The translations under genes were made by a program, and so were the position numbers. Positions 8,255-16,591 of a stretch of DNA of 47,028 nucleotides are shown piece after piece (the stretch's first letter is position 1; every line of letters starts with the position of its first letter). This DNA comes from Bacteroidota bacterium. Its GTDB lineage: Bacteria; Bacteroidota; Bacteroidia; Palsa-965. The stretch covers positions 1 through 47,028 of the forward strand of contig VBWE01000025.1 in assembly GCA_006218065.1 (NCBI GenBank). The letters run 5' to 3'. The notes beneath the pieces are model-generated. The model had not been told where the DNA came from, made no database searches, and worked only from the letters and a program-made list of their open reading frames with translations.

Positions 8255-10522
8255 TTACTTCCCGTCAATTAACTCCAGGAACCCGGTTTCGTTAATTATT
8301 TCGCCACCGAAGTCAAGCAGTTCTGCAACATAATAATACGTACCGTCGCTGGCCATGTTCCCGCTTTTGGTTTTTCCGTTCCAGCCGCCCATGGTATCGT
8401 CCCAGTCATAAACCATTTGCCCCCAGCGGTTGAAGATCGTACAGCGTACGCGTTTCATGCCGCGGTTGGTAATGGTCCACACATCGTTCGTGCCGTCGCC
8501 GTTCGGAGTAAACACGTTGGGAATACTGTATTGCGATTCGATGGCGAGAATACACTGCTCGGTCGTATCGAAACAGTTTTGCGCAGTAGCCACAAGCAAT
8601 TCGATGCAATACAAACCGGTATCCGCAATGGTGAAGCAGGGATTCTGTAAAATGGAATTCGGCGTACCGTTAAGCGACCAGGCATAAATCGTTGCACCGG
8701 TGCTCAGGTCCGAAACGCATATCTGCTGCGGGCCGCCGGTGAAATCCATATTCATCACGCCATTTACCGCAGGTGTGCTGAATGAGGCTGTCGGAACCGG
8801 GTTCACCGTATACGTTACTGTTGTCGTATTTGTGCATCCGTTGGCATCGGTTACAGTGACCGTATACGTCGTCGTCTGCGACGGATTCACGTTCTGTGTT
8901 GCGCCGTTCGGCAGGCTGTTGCTCCAGGTATAAGTAAACGGAGCTACACCTCCGCTCGCTGCCGCGCTCACCGTTCCGCCTGTTCCCATACATCCGAAAC
9001 TGCCGGTTGACAGCAGTGCAAGCGGCTGCGGCTGCGTAAGGTTGAATGTTTGCGTGGTTGTGCAGCCGCCCGCATCGGTTACGGTACAGGTGTATGTTCC
9101 TGCGCCGAGACCGGAGGCCGAAGAAGCCGTACCGCCCGAAGGACTCCACAGGTATGTATAACTTGGCGAACCGCCGCTCACCGTTACAGATGCCGTTCCG
9201 GTGCTTCCGCTGTTGCAAAGCACGTTCGTTTGTCCTGCAGTAACCGACATTCCCGGAGGTTGTGTAAGCAGGAATGTTTGCGTGAGCGAACATCCGTTCA
9301 GGTCGGTAATCGTGCAGGTATATGACCCTGCAGGAAGGCCGGTCGCGTTCGCCCCGTTTCCTCCGCTCGGTGTCCAGGCATACGAATAACCGGGTGTTCC
9401 GCCGGAGACCGTTACCCCGGCCGATCCGGTCGATCCGAAACATACCGGGTCGGCCTGCGTATTCGTGGTACTCAGCACAGCCGGTTGCGCAATAGTGACA
9501 GTTGCCGTATCCGGGCAACCGTTTCCATCTGTCACAATTACGGAATAGGTTCCCGCGGATAAATTGTTTGCAGTGGAACCCGTGCCGCCGGATGGCTGCC
9601 AATTATAAGTGTATGAACCGGTTCCGCCGGAAGCAGTAACGCTTCCCGTACCATTCGATCCGCCGTTGCAGCTTACGTCAGTCGATGTTGCGATAAGTGA
9701 AACCGGGCTGGGCGGGGCAATGGTAACGGAATCCGTAACGGTCTGGCTGTTCGCATCAGTAATGACAACAGCATAAACACCGGGACATAAGCCGGTGATC
9801 GTATCGTTTGTAGAACCTCCGGGAGACCAGCTGTATGTAAAAGGCGCCGTTCCGGAAGTAGGCGTAGCCCATGCCGATCCGTCGCAGCTTCCGCTGCAGC
9901 TGGGATTCTGCGAAGCAACGTTCGCACTGGCGGGAACAACGCAGGAAATATTATCCATCATGCAATTGATATAATCAAAACCGGTAGAGCCGCAGGCATT
10001 GATGAAATACGGGCTGAAAGAAAGATAACACCAGTTTCCTGTCGGCGTAAACGTGATCGTGTATTGCGTCCATGCCGGGTTGGTGATCATGCCCGAAAGC
10101 CAGAGCGTTTCGGTTTGCGCGCAGGAAGTGGCTCCCGCATAAACGGCCAGTGAACTGTAGCAGCCGTTGGGATCGGCGGTAGTATAAATGGGCGAATGCG
10201 CGAGATCGACCGTAAAGGTGTAGGTCTGCCCGGCAACCAGGCAGGGAGAAAGCAACTGCGTCATGCCTTCGTTGTACGCATTGTTTGCCCAGCCCGAGTG
10301 CAGGAAGCTCACATATGTGGCTCCGTTGGAAGCGGGCTGCGTAATTCCCCATTGACCGGGCTGCGTATCCGGCGAACCGTAGCAGGCTACCCAGGGCGCA
10401 GGCACCACGTGCGGCTGCGAGGTTCCCTCGAGTGATGGATTCTGGTAACAGGCTTGTGCAGATAACCACGAAGGAATAACTGCCAATGCTGCAAAAAGAA
10501 GGGTGCGTGTAATTTTTTTCAT
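8255..10522 (-). CDS. SprB-repeat surface protein with T9SS type B (gliding motility-associated) C-terminal domain
   Basis: The protein has 755 residues with a signal peptide MKKITRTLLFAALAVIPSWLSAQ. Residues about 24-190 form a beta-rich N-terminal domain (carbohydrate-binding-like, not identified further). About 200-500 holds four SprB-type repeats, each with a cysteine near the start, a Y-x-W strand and a GTYSV-type turn (CNGGSNGTGSVTASGG, YTYNWQPSGGTG, AGTYSVIVTDGNGC). A PKD-like segment follows. The last ~90 residues match the gliding-motility C-terminal (CHU_C) domain: IPNVFTPNGDGTNDVW, IFNRWGQMVYD, DGTYYYVAELLDFGG. It is therefore a T9SS cargo protein, probably an adhesin. A promoter-like TATCTTTT lies about 60 bases upstream of the start. 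Confidence 0.9.
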   Translation of the reverse strand: MKKITRTLLFAALAVIPSWLSAQACYQNPSLEGTSQPHVVPAPWVACYGSPDTQPGQWGITQPASNGATYVSFLHSGWANNAYNEGMTQLLSPCLVAGQTYTFTVDLAHSPIYTTADPNGCYSSLAVYAGATSCAQTETLWLSGMITNPAWTQYTITFTPTGNWCYLSFSPYFINACGSTGFDYINCMMDNISCVVPASANVASQNPSCSGSCDGSAWATPTSGTAPFTYSWSPGGSTNDTITGLCPGVYAVVITDANSQTVTDSVTIAPPSPVSLIATSTDVSCNGGSNGTGSVTASGGTGSYTYNWQPSGGTGSTANNLSAGTYSVIVTDGNGCPDTATVTIAQPAVLSTTNTQADPVCFGSTGSAGVTVSGGTPGYSYAWTPSGGNGANATGLPAGSYTCTITDLNGCSLTQTFLLTQPPGMSVTAGQTNVLCNSGSTGTASVTVSGGSPSYTYLWSPSGGTASSASGLGAGTYTCTVTDAGGCTTTQTFNLTQPQPLALLSTGSFGCMGTGGTVSAAASGGVAPFTYTWSNSLPNGATQNVNPSQTTTYTVTVTDANGCTNTTTVTYTVNPVPTASFSTPAVNGVMNMDFTGGPQQICVSDLSTGATIYAWSLNGTPNSILQNPCFTIADTGLYCIELLVATAQNCFDTTEQCILAIESQYSIPNVFTPNGDGTNDVWTITNRGMKRVRCTIFNRWGQMVYDWDDTMGGWNGKTKSGNMASDGTYYYVAELLDFGGEIINETGFLELIDGK

Positions 10523-10623
10523 GGGCTCACATGTTTCCGGGAAGTAACTTTCACAAACTCCCGCCCGGATTTTAACGCGAAAAGATACGATTAGGCGCGC
10601 AGTCCACCAAATCGGGGAGGATT

Positions 10624-11895
10624 TTATTCCGCAGGATTTACCCGGCTGAAGTGCATATGGAAAACTGTTCCGCTGCCTTCGTTTTTTTCAAAGCCGTATT
10701 CCGCGTCGATCTGCTCGGCCAGCGATGAAATGATGGTGGTACCGAGCGAAGAACTTTGTTCCGGGTCGAAATCTTCGGGCAGACCGTTTCCGTCGTCGCT
10801 TACCCGGAGCAGGTAATCGTTTCCTTCCTGCCGGAAAAGTATCCGGATATTTCCTTTGGGGCGACCGGTAAAGGCATGCTTGTAGCAATTGCTGAGCAGT
10901 TCGTTCAGGATCAGCCCGCAGGGAATGGCCGTGGTTAGCTCCAGCCCGGTCGGGTCGCCCTGCAGATCGATGGTGACGTTACGTGTTAACGCATCCGGGT
11001 AGGTTTGCCGGATTTCTGAAACGAGGTCGGTGATGTAGTTGGTGAAGTTCAGTTCCGCAAACGAATTGTTCCCGTAAAGTTTCTGGTGAATGAGCGCCAT
11101 GGAAGCCACCCGGTTGCGGCTTTCGATCAGCACATCGCGGGTATAATCGTTATTCACCAGGTTGCTCTGCAGGTTGAGCAGGCTGCTGACGACGGACAGG
11201 TTGTTTTTTACCCGGTGATGCACTTCAGCGAGCAGGGTTTCTTTTTCACGGAGTGCGAGTTTTATTTTCTCTTCCGATTCCCTCCGCTCTTTCATCCGCT
11301 GATTGAAGCCGGCGAGCTGGTTGTGGTTGATCGTCATGATGATATACGTGAAATAAAAAACGAAGAGCATGCTGTTGAACAGGTTGAAATTCCACATCCG
11401 TTCAATCTGCCAGCCGGTGAGCGTGCCGGTGAAAAACAATTTATGCCCGGTATAAATCGACACGAGCAGGAAAGCGCCGGTTACCGCCAGGAAAACCAGC
11501 AGGTGACGTACCTGCGTAAAATCGAACAGGAAAGCGATGACGAGTGTAATGGGGAAATAATAGAAATACACGCCGCCATCGGGACCACAATACCCGTTGA
11601 AATAAAAAATGGCGATGTTGATGATGAAGAGCATATAATAAACGCCGATCCTGTGCATACCGAAGAAGCTGAACAGCAGCGTTGCGGCAAAAACAACCAT
11701 GAAACCAAAAATCGCCGTCGCCAGGAAATAATCCTGTACATAAAACGTATGCAGGGAACCCAGGAACAAACCCAAAATCCCAACCACCGAAATGCGGTTG
11801 GTAATCTGCAATGTGCGCACATGCTGCGGATCCATCCCGGGCTTCACGCCGATGGACGATATGGTATTCCAATGCCTGCTGAAAAACTGTTTCAT
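10624..11895 (-). CDS. Membrane sensor histidine kinase, HisKA_2 type
   Basis: The protein has 423 residues. Residues about 35-190 contain six hydrophobic segments and no large extracytoplasmic domain, so the signal is probably sensed in the membrane. A short coiled linker (QRMKERRESEEKIKLALREK) leads to the HisKA_2 phosphoacceptor box EVHHRVKNN (224-232, His226/227). The HATPase domain shows the N box LNELLSNCYKHAF and the G box DDGNGLP. It lies divergent to mtgA with 151 bases between them. No response regulator is adjacent in the window, so it is an orphan kinase here. Kinases of this subclass often feed response regulators without a classical receiver-DNA pair; the partner cannot be inferred. 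Confidence 0.88.
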   Translation of the reverse strand: MKQFFSRHWNTISSIGVKPGMDPQHVRTLQITNRISVVGILGLFLGSLHTFYVQDYFLATAIFGFMVVFAATLLFSFFGMHRIGVYYMLFIINIAIFYFNGYCGPDGGVYFYYFPITLVIAFLFDFTQVRHLLVFLAVTGAFLLVSIYTGHKLFFTGTLTGWQIERMWNFNLFNSMLFVFYFTYIIMTINHNQLAGFNQRMKERRESEEKIKLALREKETLLAEVHHRVKNNLSVVSSLLNLQSNLVNNDYTRDVLIESRNRVASMALIHQKLYGNNSFAELNFTNYITDLVSEIRQTYPDALTRNVTIDLQGDPTGLELTTAIPCGLILNELLSNCYKHAFTGRPKGNIRILFRQEGNDYLLRVSDDGNGLPEDFDPEQSSSLGTTIISSLAEQIDAEYGFEKNEGSGTVFHMHFSRVNPAE

Positions 11896-11971
11896 TGTGT
11901 GCTTTGCAATTTTAAGTTTTTTAATGCAACGATATCTCTTTAACGTTTAAAATTCCTCATCGGCAGAAGTT

Positions 11972-12010
11972 CGATAGTTATCCGAAGCGGCCCGCCTCGG
12001 ATAACTATCG
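11972..12010. repeat. 14-bp perfect inverted repeat between divergent genes
   Basis: CGATAGTTATCCGA (11972-11985) and TCGGATAACTATCG (11997-12010) are exact reverse complements around an 11-nt loop. The right arm ends 24 bases before the TATTTTTG element of mtgA. There is no T-run and no gene end here, so it is either a dispersed palindrome or an operator. It shares GATAG/CTATC with the 26291 and 45130 palindromes. Confidence 0.6.
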
Positions 12011-12034
12011 CCCTGTACTGCCAAAGGAATATTC

Positions 12035-12042
12035 TATTTTTG
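12035..12042 (+). promoter_or_regulatory. -7 element TATTTTTG four bases before the mtgA GTG
   Basis: An exact TAnnTTTG match is followed by CCCC and the GTG start at 12047. With the usual spacing the transcript would begin at or next to the start codon, leaving no room for a Shine-Dalgarno site. Confidence 0.6.
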
Positions 12043-12046
12043 CCCC

Positions 12047-12796
12047 GTGAAGGAAAAACTGAAAAAGGTCGGCGGCTGGTGCTGGCGTTTTTTTAAGAAG
12101 GCAACGCTCTGGTTTCTCGGCCTGAGCATCGGCTCGGTTATACTTTTCCGCTGGGTTCCCATCCCGGCCACGCCGCTTATGTTTCTCCGCTGCATCGAGC
12201 AGAAATTCGACGGGAAAGAAATGCACCTGGAAAAAGACTGGGTTCCGTTCGAAGAAATTTCACCGAACCTGCAGCTGGCTGTTGTATGTACGGAAGATCA
12301 GCATTTTCCCACGCACAACGGTTTTGATTTTGAAGCGATACAGACCGCACTGGATGATTGCGAGGAAGGCGGGAGATGCCGGGGTGCAAGCACGATCAGC
12401 CAGCAAACCGCCAAGAACGTTTTCCTCTGGCCGGGCGGCAGCTGGTTCAGGAAAGGATTCGAAGTGTATTTCACTTTTCTCATCGAACTTTTCTGGAGCA
12501 AAGAGCGGATCATGGAAGTTTACCTGAACGTGATCGAATTCGGCGACGGCGTTTACGGGGCGGAAGCTGCCGCACAGAAATATTTTCACAAAAGCGCCAA
12601 AGACCTCTCCCGCGAAGAAGCCGCACTGATGGCCGTAGTGCTGCCCAACCCGCTGAAAAGATCCATCGGCCGCCCGACTAAATACCTCATCGGCAGGCGG
12701 GACTGGTGCCTGCAGCAAATGAGGCTCTGGGGATGGACGCTGAATTACCATCCCGAAGAAAAGAAAGAGAAGAAAACCAAAAAGCGGTCGAAATGA
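12047..12796 (+). CDS. mtgA: Monofunctional peptidoglycan glycosyltransferase (GT51)
   Basis: The protein has 249 residues from GTG 12047, close to the usual MtgA length. One N-terminal membrane anchor lies at about 18-37. The GT51 motifs are visible: CTEDQHFPTHNGFD around residues 81-94, with Glu83 as the expected catalytic acid, and RGASTISQQTAKN at 112-124. A later motif reads ERIMEVYLNVIEFG. There is no transpeptidase domain. It polymerises lipid II into glycan strands at the outer face of the inner membrane. The tail is lysine-rich. Its stop overlaps the start of the next gene by ATGA, so the two are probably translated together. GTG is preferred because it is the first start after a promoter-like element. 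Confidence 0.92.
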   Translation: MKEKLKKVGGWCWRFFKKATLWFLGLSIGSVILFRWVPIPATPLMFLRCIEQKFDGKEMHLEKDWVPFEEISPNLQLAVVCTEDQHFPTHNGFDFEAIQTALDDCEEGGRCRGASTISQQTAKNVFLWPGGSWFRKGFEVYFTFLIELFWSKERIMEVYLNVIEFGDGVYGAEAAAQKYFHKSAKDLSREEAALMAVVLPNPLKRSIGRPTKYLIGRRDWCLQQMRLWGWTLNYHPEEKKEKKTKKRSK

Positions 12797-13290
12797 TGAC
12801 CATCACGGCGGACGATATCACCGATTTTTCCGATCCGACGACGCGTAAAATCGTCGCGTTCATCCGCAGCATCGGCATCGAAGTACTTGCCCGGCCGGTG
12901 GAAGGAAAAACATTCGTACCCGGTATTTCTATCGTGGGCGGGACGCTGCATGCAGATGAAAGCCGGATGAAATGGCCGGGCGATCTTCTGCACGAAGCCG
13001 GCCATCTTGCCGTAGCCGAGCCGGAAAAACGAAACGATATCCTCGTCGATATCGGGAATAATCCCGGCGAAGAAATAGCGGCCATCGCCTGGTCGTACGC
13101 GGCAAGCGTGTACCTGGAAATTGATCCCGCCGTTGTTTTTCACCCGGAAGGTTACAAAGGCGATTCGGAATGGCTGATCGAAACTTTCAGCAAGGGTGAA
13201 ACATTCGGTGTTCCGCTGCTGCAGTATTACGGGCTTTGCCGGGAAAAAGGAGAAAGCGAGTACCCGGCGATGCAGAAGTGGATGCGGTAG
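12793..13290 (+). CDS. Small putative zinc-binding protein with HEXXH motif
   Basis: The protein has 165 residues starting at the ATG that overlaps the mtgA stop (ATGATG; 12796 is also possible). The key feature is HEAGH at 67-71 within WPGDLLHEAGHLA, a classical HEXXH zinc site. Glu93/Glu94 in GEEIAAIAWSYA could supply a third ligand. There is no signal peptide or membrane segment, so it is probably cytoplasmic. I do not recognise the family. The fold could be a minimal gluzincin-like peptidase, or a non-catalytic relative. Overlap with mtgA suggests a link to cell-wall metabolism, but this is only positional. Confidence 0.8.
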   Translation: MMTITADDITDFSDPTTRKIVAFIRSIGIEVLARPVEGKTFVPGISIVGGTLHADESRMKWPGDLLHEAGHLAVAEPEKRNDILVDIGNNPGEEIAAIAWSYAASVYLEIDPAVVFHPEGYKGDSEWLIETFSKGETFGVPLLQYYGLCREKGESEYPAMQKWMR

Positions 13291-13421
13291 GCCTCTCCTC
13301 TTTCCTCCCCGAAGGGGAGGATGCTGGAATACCTAAGTGACGTTCCTTTTGTTAAAAACAAAAGGAACGTCACTTAATTTGTAATGCCATCCTCCCCTTC
13401 GGGGAGGAAAGAGGAGAGGCC
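13290..13421. repeat. 132-bp nested perfect palindrome between convergent genes
   Basis: Outer arms 13290-13323 and 13388-13421 are 34-bp exact reverse complements (GGCCTCTCCTCTTTCC... and ...GGAAAGAGGAGAGGCC). Each arm also folds on itself through CCTCCCC-GAAGGGGAGG. Inside lies a second exact hairpin, TAAGTGACGTTCCTTTTGTT (13334-13353) and its reverse complement (13357-13376), with a 3-nt loop. The left arm includes the last base of the preceding stop codon. It could serve both convergent genes as a terminator, but is far longer than that needs. Confidence 0.85.
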
Positions 13422-13428
13422 GGACCAA

Positions 13429-14070
13429 TTACTTTTTCCGGATCACCATCAAGCCATCGCGGATGGGGAAAAGGACGGTTTCCACGCGGCTGTCGTTTGC
13501 CACGTGCTCGTTGAAAGCGCAGATTGCGCGGGTATCTTCATCTTTATTCGTCAGCGGGTCGAGCACTTTGCCGCTCCACAGCACGTTATCCGCAATGATG
13601 AAACCGCCGGGCCGGAGCATGGGCATCACCATCTCGTAATAACGCGCGTAATTCACTTTATCCGCATCGATGAAAACCAGGTCGAACGACTGGTTCAGGC
13701 CGGGAATAATCTCCAGCGCATTGCCCACGCGGTAATCGATCCGCGCGTCTTTTCCCGATTCGCTGAAATAACGGCGGACCATCGGCTCGAGTTCTTCGTT
13801 GATGTCGATCGTGATCAACTTGCCGTCATCCTGCAAACCTTCGCACAGGCACAAAGCCGAATACCCGGTAAACGTCCCGATCTCCAGGATGTTTTTCGGG
13901 CGGATCATGTAGCTGAACATGCGCAAAACCTGTCCCTGCAGATGGCCCGACAACATGCGCGGTTTCAACACCTTGGCATGCGTTTCCCGGTTCAGTTTCT
14001 GCAACAGGTCGCTTTCGGGCCGGGTATGGCCGGTCACGTACTTTTCAAGTTCGGTCGGAAGGAATTCCAT
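13429..14070 (-). CDS. SAM-dependent O-methyltransferase (COMT/YrrM-like)
   Basis: The protein has 213 residues from ATG 14070 (MEFLPTELEKY), the usual start for this family; a longer in-frame extension to 14226 would include the promoter element and reads poorly. The SAM-binding motif is ILEIGTFTGYSALCL (61-75), with acidic ITIDINEE after the second strand and FIDADKVNYARYY (133-145), where Asp135/Asp137 are likely metal ligands. IADNVLWSGKV (159-169) supplies another metal-site Asp-Asn. This is the cation-dependent O-methyltransferase class acting on catechol-like or related hydroxyls; the substrate is unknown. It converges with the HEXXH gene across the long palindrome. Confidence 0.9.
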   Translation of the reverse strand: MEFLPTELEKYVTGHTRPESDLLQKLNRETHAKVLKPRMLSGHLQGQVLRMFSYMIRPKNILEIGTFTGYSALCLCEGLQDDGKLITIDINEELEPMVRRYFSESGKDARIDYRVGNALEIIPGLNQSFDLVFIDADKVNYARYYEMVMPMLRPGGFIIADNVLWSGKVLDPLTNKDEDTRAICAFNEHVANDSRVETVLFPIRDGLMVIRKK

Positions 14071-14095
14071 GAATCGGGAGATTTTAAATGATGGA

Positions 14096-14103
14096 CAAAA
14101 ATA
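14096..14103 (-). promoter_or_regulatory. -7 element TATTTTTG upstream of the O-methyltransferase gene
   Basis: An exact TAnnTTTG on the minus strand lies 25 bases before the ATG at 14070, which supports that start over the longer reading frame. Confidence 0.55.
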
Positions 14104-14191
14104 AGCCATGACACGCGTTTGCCCGTAGGACGAAAAACCGCAAGTATGGTAAAGAACAAACGGCTTTCGTGTTACAACACAGGTTGCGCGG

Positions 14192-14971
14192 TTACTCGGT
14201 TTCCTTGGCTTTGTTCCAGTAAACATCCATTTCGGCCAGGCTCATTTTGTCGAGTTGTTTCCCGTCTTTTTTCGCGTGCTCTTCGAGGAACTGGAAACGG
14301 CGGATGAATTTTTTGTTCGTGCGTTCCAGCGCATCTTCCGCATTGACGCCGAGAAAGCGCGCGTAGTTGACAAGCGCGAACATGACATCGCCGAATTCGC
14401 TTTCTATTTTTTCTTTGGTTGCGCCCTGCTCCACTTCTGCTTTCAGCTCGTGGATTTCTTCCAGCACTTTATTCCATACCTCTTCTTTTTCTTCCCAGTC
14501 GAAACCTACGGCGCGGGCTTTTTCCTGGATGCGCGAGGCTTTCACAACGGAAGGCAGTGTTTTCGGAACGCCGGCCAGCACGGACTTGTGACCTTCCTTC
14601 ATTTTTATTTTTTCCCAGTTCTGTTTTACTTCTTCTTCATCGGCCACTTTCACGTCGCCGTAAATATGCGGATGCCGCAGGATGAGCTTCTCGCACAAAG
14701 CATGCATCACGTCGGCAATATCGAAGTCATTGGTTTCCGAAGCGATGCGCGCGTAAAACACGATATGCAGCAGCAGGTCACCGAGTTCTTTTTTGATATT
14801 CGGCAAATCCTTGTCGAGGATCGCGTCGGCCAGTTCGTAGGTTTCTTCGATCGTGAGATGCCGCAGGCTTTCCATGGTCTGCTTTTTGTCCCAGGGACAT
14901 TGCTCGCGCAGTTCATCCATCACAACGATCAGGCGCTCGAAAGCTGCTTTTTTGGCGTTCATATCATTCAT
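14192..14971 (-). CDS. mazG: Nucleoside triphosphate pyrophosphohydrolase MazG
   Basis: The protein has 259 residues, matching two-domain MazG. Each half carries the metal-binding helices: CPWDKKQTMESLRHLTIEETYELADAI with KKELGDLLLHIVFYARI in the first half, and EEIHELKAE with ESEFGDVMFALVNYARF in the second. The linker shows the family's LRHPHIYGDV motif. It hydrolyses aberrant or excess NTPs to NMP and pyrophosphate in the cytoplasm. There is a second in-frame ATG three codons later. TAAATTCG lies five bases before the first ATG, so the transcript may be nearly leaderless. The gene is divergent from the T9SS plug gene. Confidence 0.95.
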   Translation of the reverse strand: MNDMNAKKAAFERLIVVMDELREQCPWDKKQTMESLRHLTIEETYELADAILDKDLPNIKKELGDLLLHIVFYARIASETNDFDIADVMHALCEKLILRHPHIYGDVKVADEEEVKQNWEKIKMKEGHKSVLAGVPKTLPSVVKASRIQEKARAVGFDWEEKEEVWNKVLEEIHELKAEVEQGATKEKIESEFGDVMFALVNYARFLGVNAEDALERTNKKFIRRFQFLEEHAKKDGKQLDKMSLAEMDVYWNKAKETE

Positions 14972-15175
14972 GAGAGCGAATTTATGGGAAATACCTGCCT
15001 GTGCAGAAGCGCGTTTTTACAAAGTTATTAAACCGGCTTCGCGCAGACAGGCGAATCATACGAATTCTGCCGGCAACGAATTTCATTTTTTTACGCCTAT
15101 CCTGCAGGACAGGAGTTTCCTGTTCCGCCGTTCGTAAGGTTTCGCATGACTTCGTATTGATTCGTAATTCGTTGT

Positions 15176-15183
15176 TACCTTTA
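15176..15183 (+). promoter_or_regulatory. -7-like element TACCTTTA four bases before a start codon
   Basis: TACCTTTA differs from TAnnTTTG in the last base. It is followed by AGGC and ATG 15188. A TTG at 15157-15159 is at a plausible -33 spacing. No Shine-Dalgarno purine tract lies between element and start. Confidence 0.5.
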
Positions 15184-15187
15184 AGGC

Positions 15188-16507
15188 ATGAAGTTTGGTG
15201 ATAATCCCGTTGTGAAATCCGTTTGCTCTTTTTGCCTGTCCCTGCTGGTCGCTACATCGGCATTCGCTCAGACTCCTCCCGATACCACCGATTATTTTTC
15301 GGATAAAAGCCTGCGTTACGAGGATCATGTTTACGAGAAGAACATCCGCACCGCGCAACTGTTCTCCGCGACCTTCAACCTCGGCGATCCGCTGATCAAA
15401 CTCGGGAGCGGAGAACAGCTCCGGCTCAGTTTCGATGACCTCGACGGCGGGTACAAAGCGTATTACTATACCGTCGTGCATTGTTCGGCCAACTGGGAAC
15501 CGTCGAATATCATGCTCTCGGAATACCTCGACGGTTTCCCGGATCAGTCCGTTACGGAATACAAATACTCGCGCAACACGATCCAGAAGTACACGCATTA
15601 TTTCGCCATCTTCCCGCACGAGAACATGAAAATTCTCCGCTCAGGAAATTACCTGCTGAAAGTGTACACGGACAACGACCAGGAAAAACTAGTCTTTACC
15701 CGCCGGTTCATGGTGTACGAAGACCTCGTGAGCATACAGGCGCGCGCGCACCAGGCCACCATCATCGAATCGCGGAATTTTAAGCAGGAAGTGGATTTCA
15801 CGATCAACACCACCGGCTACGATCTGCCGAACCCGTTCGGGGAACTGAATGTCATCCTGCGCCAGAACAACCGCTGGGACAATGCCGTTACCGGGCTCAA
15901 GCCGCAATTCGTCAGGGACAAGGAACTGATTTACGATTACGACGAAGAGAATGTTTTCAAAGGCGGCAGCGAATTCCGCTGGTGCGATACGCGCAGTCTC
16001 CGTTACCAGAATACGCGCATGGCCAAATTCACGTTCGAGAATAACGAGAACCATGCCTACATGATCAACGATGAAAAACGGACGTTTAAACGTTACCTCT
16101 CCTCCGAAGACCTGAACGGACGTTACATCATCCACATGGACGATTACGATGCCAGTTACGAAGGCGACTATGCCTGGGTACATTTTTTCCTCGCCTATGA
16201 TCCGCCCACGACGGAAGGAAATCTTTACGTTTTCGGCGGACTGAGCAACTGGCAATGCCAGCCGGAATTCAAGCTGACTTATAATAAAGAGCGGAAAGGA
16301 TACGAAGGAAAAGTGTTCCTCAAGCAGGGCTATTATGATTACGAATATGTCCTGATGCGCGACAACGAAAAGGCGGCCGATGACTTTTTCATTGAAGGCA
16401 TGCACTGGGAAACGACCAATGAATACCAGGTTTACGTTTACCGCCGGGCCCCGGGCAACCTTTACGACCAGTTAATCGGCGTGAAAAAGGTGAATTCGAA
16501 TCAATAA
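15188..16507 (+). CDS. Type IX secretion system plug protein (DUF5103 family)
   Basis: The protein has 439 residues with a signal peptide of about 28 (MKFGDNPVV...ATSAFAQ). The N-terminal beta-sandwich is the DUF5103 family now named after the Plug protein that seals the SprA translocon of T9SS: SLRYEDHVYEKNIRTAQLF, LRLSFDDLDGGYKAYYYTVVHC, NYLLKVYTDNDQEKLVFTRR. The C-terminal half resembles a beta-sandwich substrate-like domain (LYVFGGLSNWQCQPEFKL). It is exported to the periplasm. It fits the window's T9SS cargo proteins at 8255 and 21543. The assignment to DUF5103 is by recognised sequence pattern; the plug role comes from the family's structural work. Confidence 0.85.
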   Translation: MKFGDNPVVKSVCSFCLSLLVATSAFAQTPPDTTDYFSDKSLRYEDHVYEKNIRTAQLFSATFNLGDPLIKLGSGEQLRLSFDDLDGGYKAYYYTVVHCSANWEPSNIMLSEYLDGFPDQSVTEYKYSRNTIQKYTHYFAIFPHENMKILRSGNYLLKVYTDNDQEKLVFTRRFMVYEDLVSIQARAHQATIIESRNFKQEVDFTINTTGYDLPNPFGELNVILRQNNRWDNAVTGLKPQFVRDKELIYDYDEENVFKGGSEFRWCDTRSLRYQNTRMAKFTFENNENHAYMINDEKRTFKRYLSSEDLNGRYIIHMDDYDASYEGDYAWVHFFLAYDPPTTEGNLYVFGGLSNWQCQPEFKLTYNKERKGYEGKVFLKQGYYDYEYVLMRDNEKAADDFFIEGMHWETTNEYQVYVYRRAPGNLYDQLIGVKKVNSNQ

Positions 16508-16591
16508 CTTTCAATTGTTAAAAACATTCCGGGAGATTTATTGGCCCCGAATAGCGTTTTTTCTATCATTGCATAACCAACCTGTCGAACC

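Noticed and set aside
8042-8272. 76-residue plus-strand frame at the end of the T9SS gene
   Set aside because: It has no homology I can recognise and opposes the frameshifted remnant. The minus-strand reading makes more sense.
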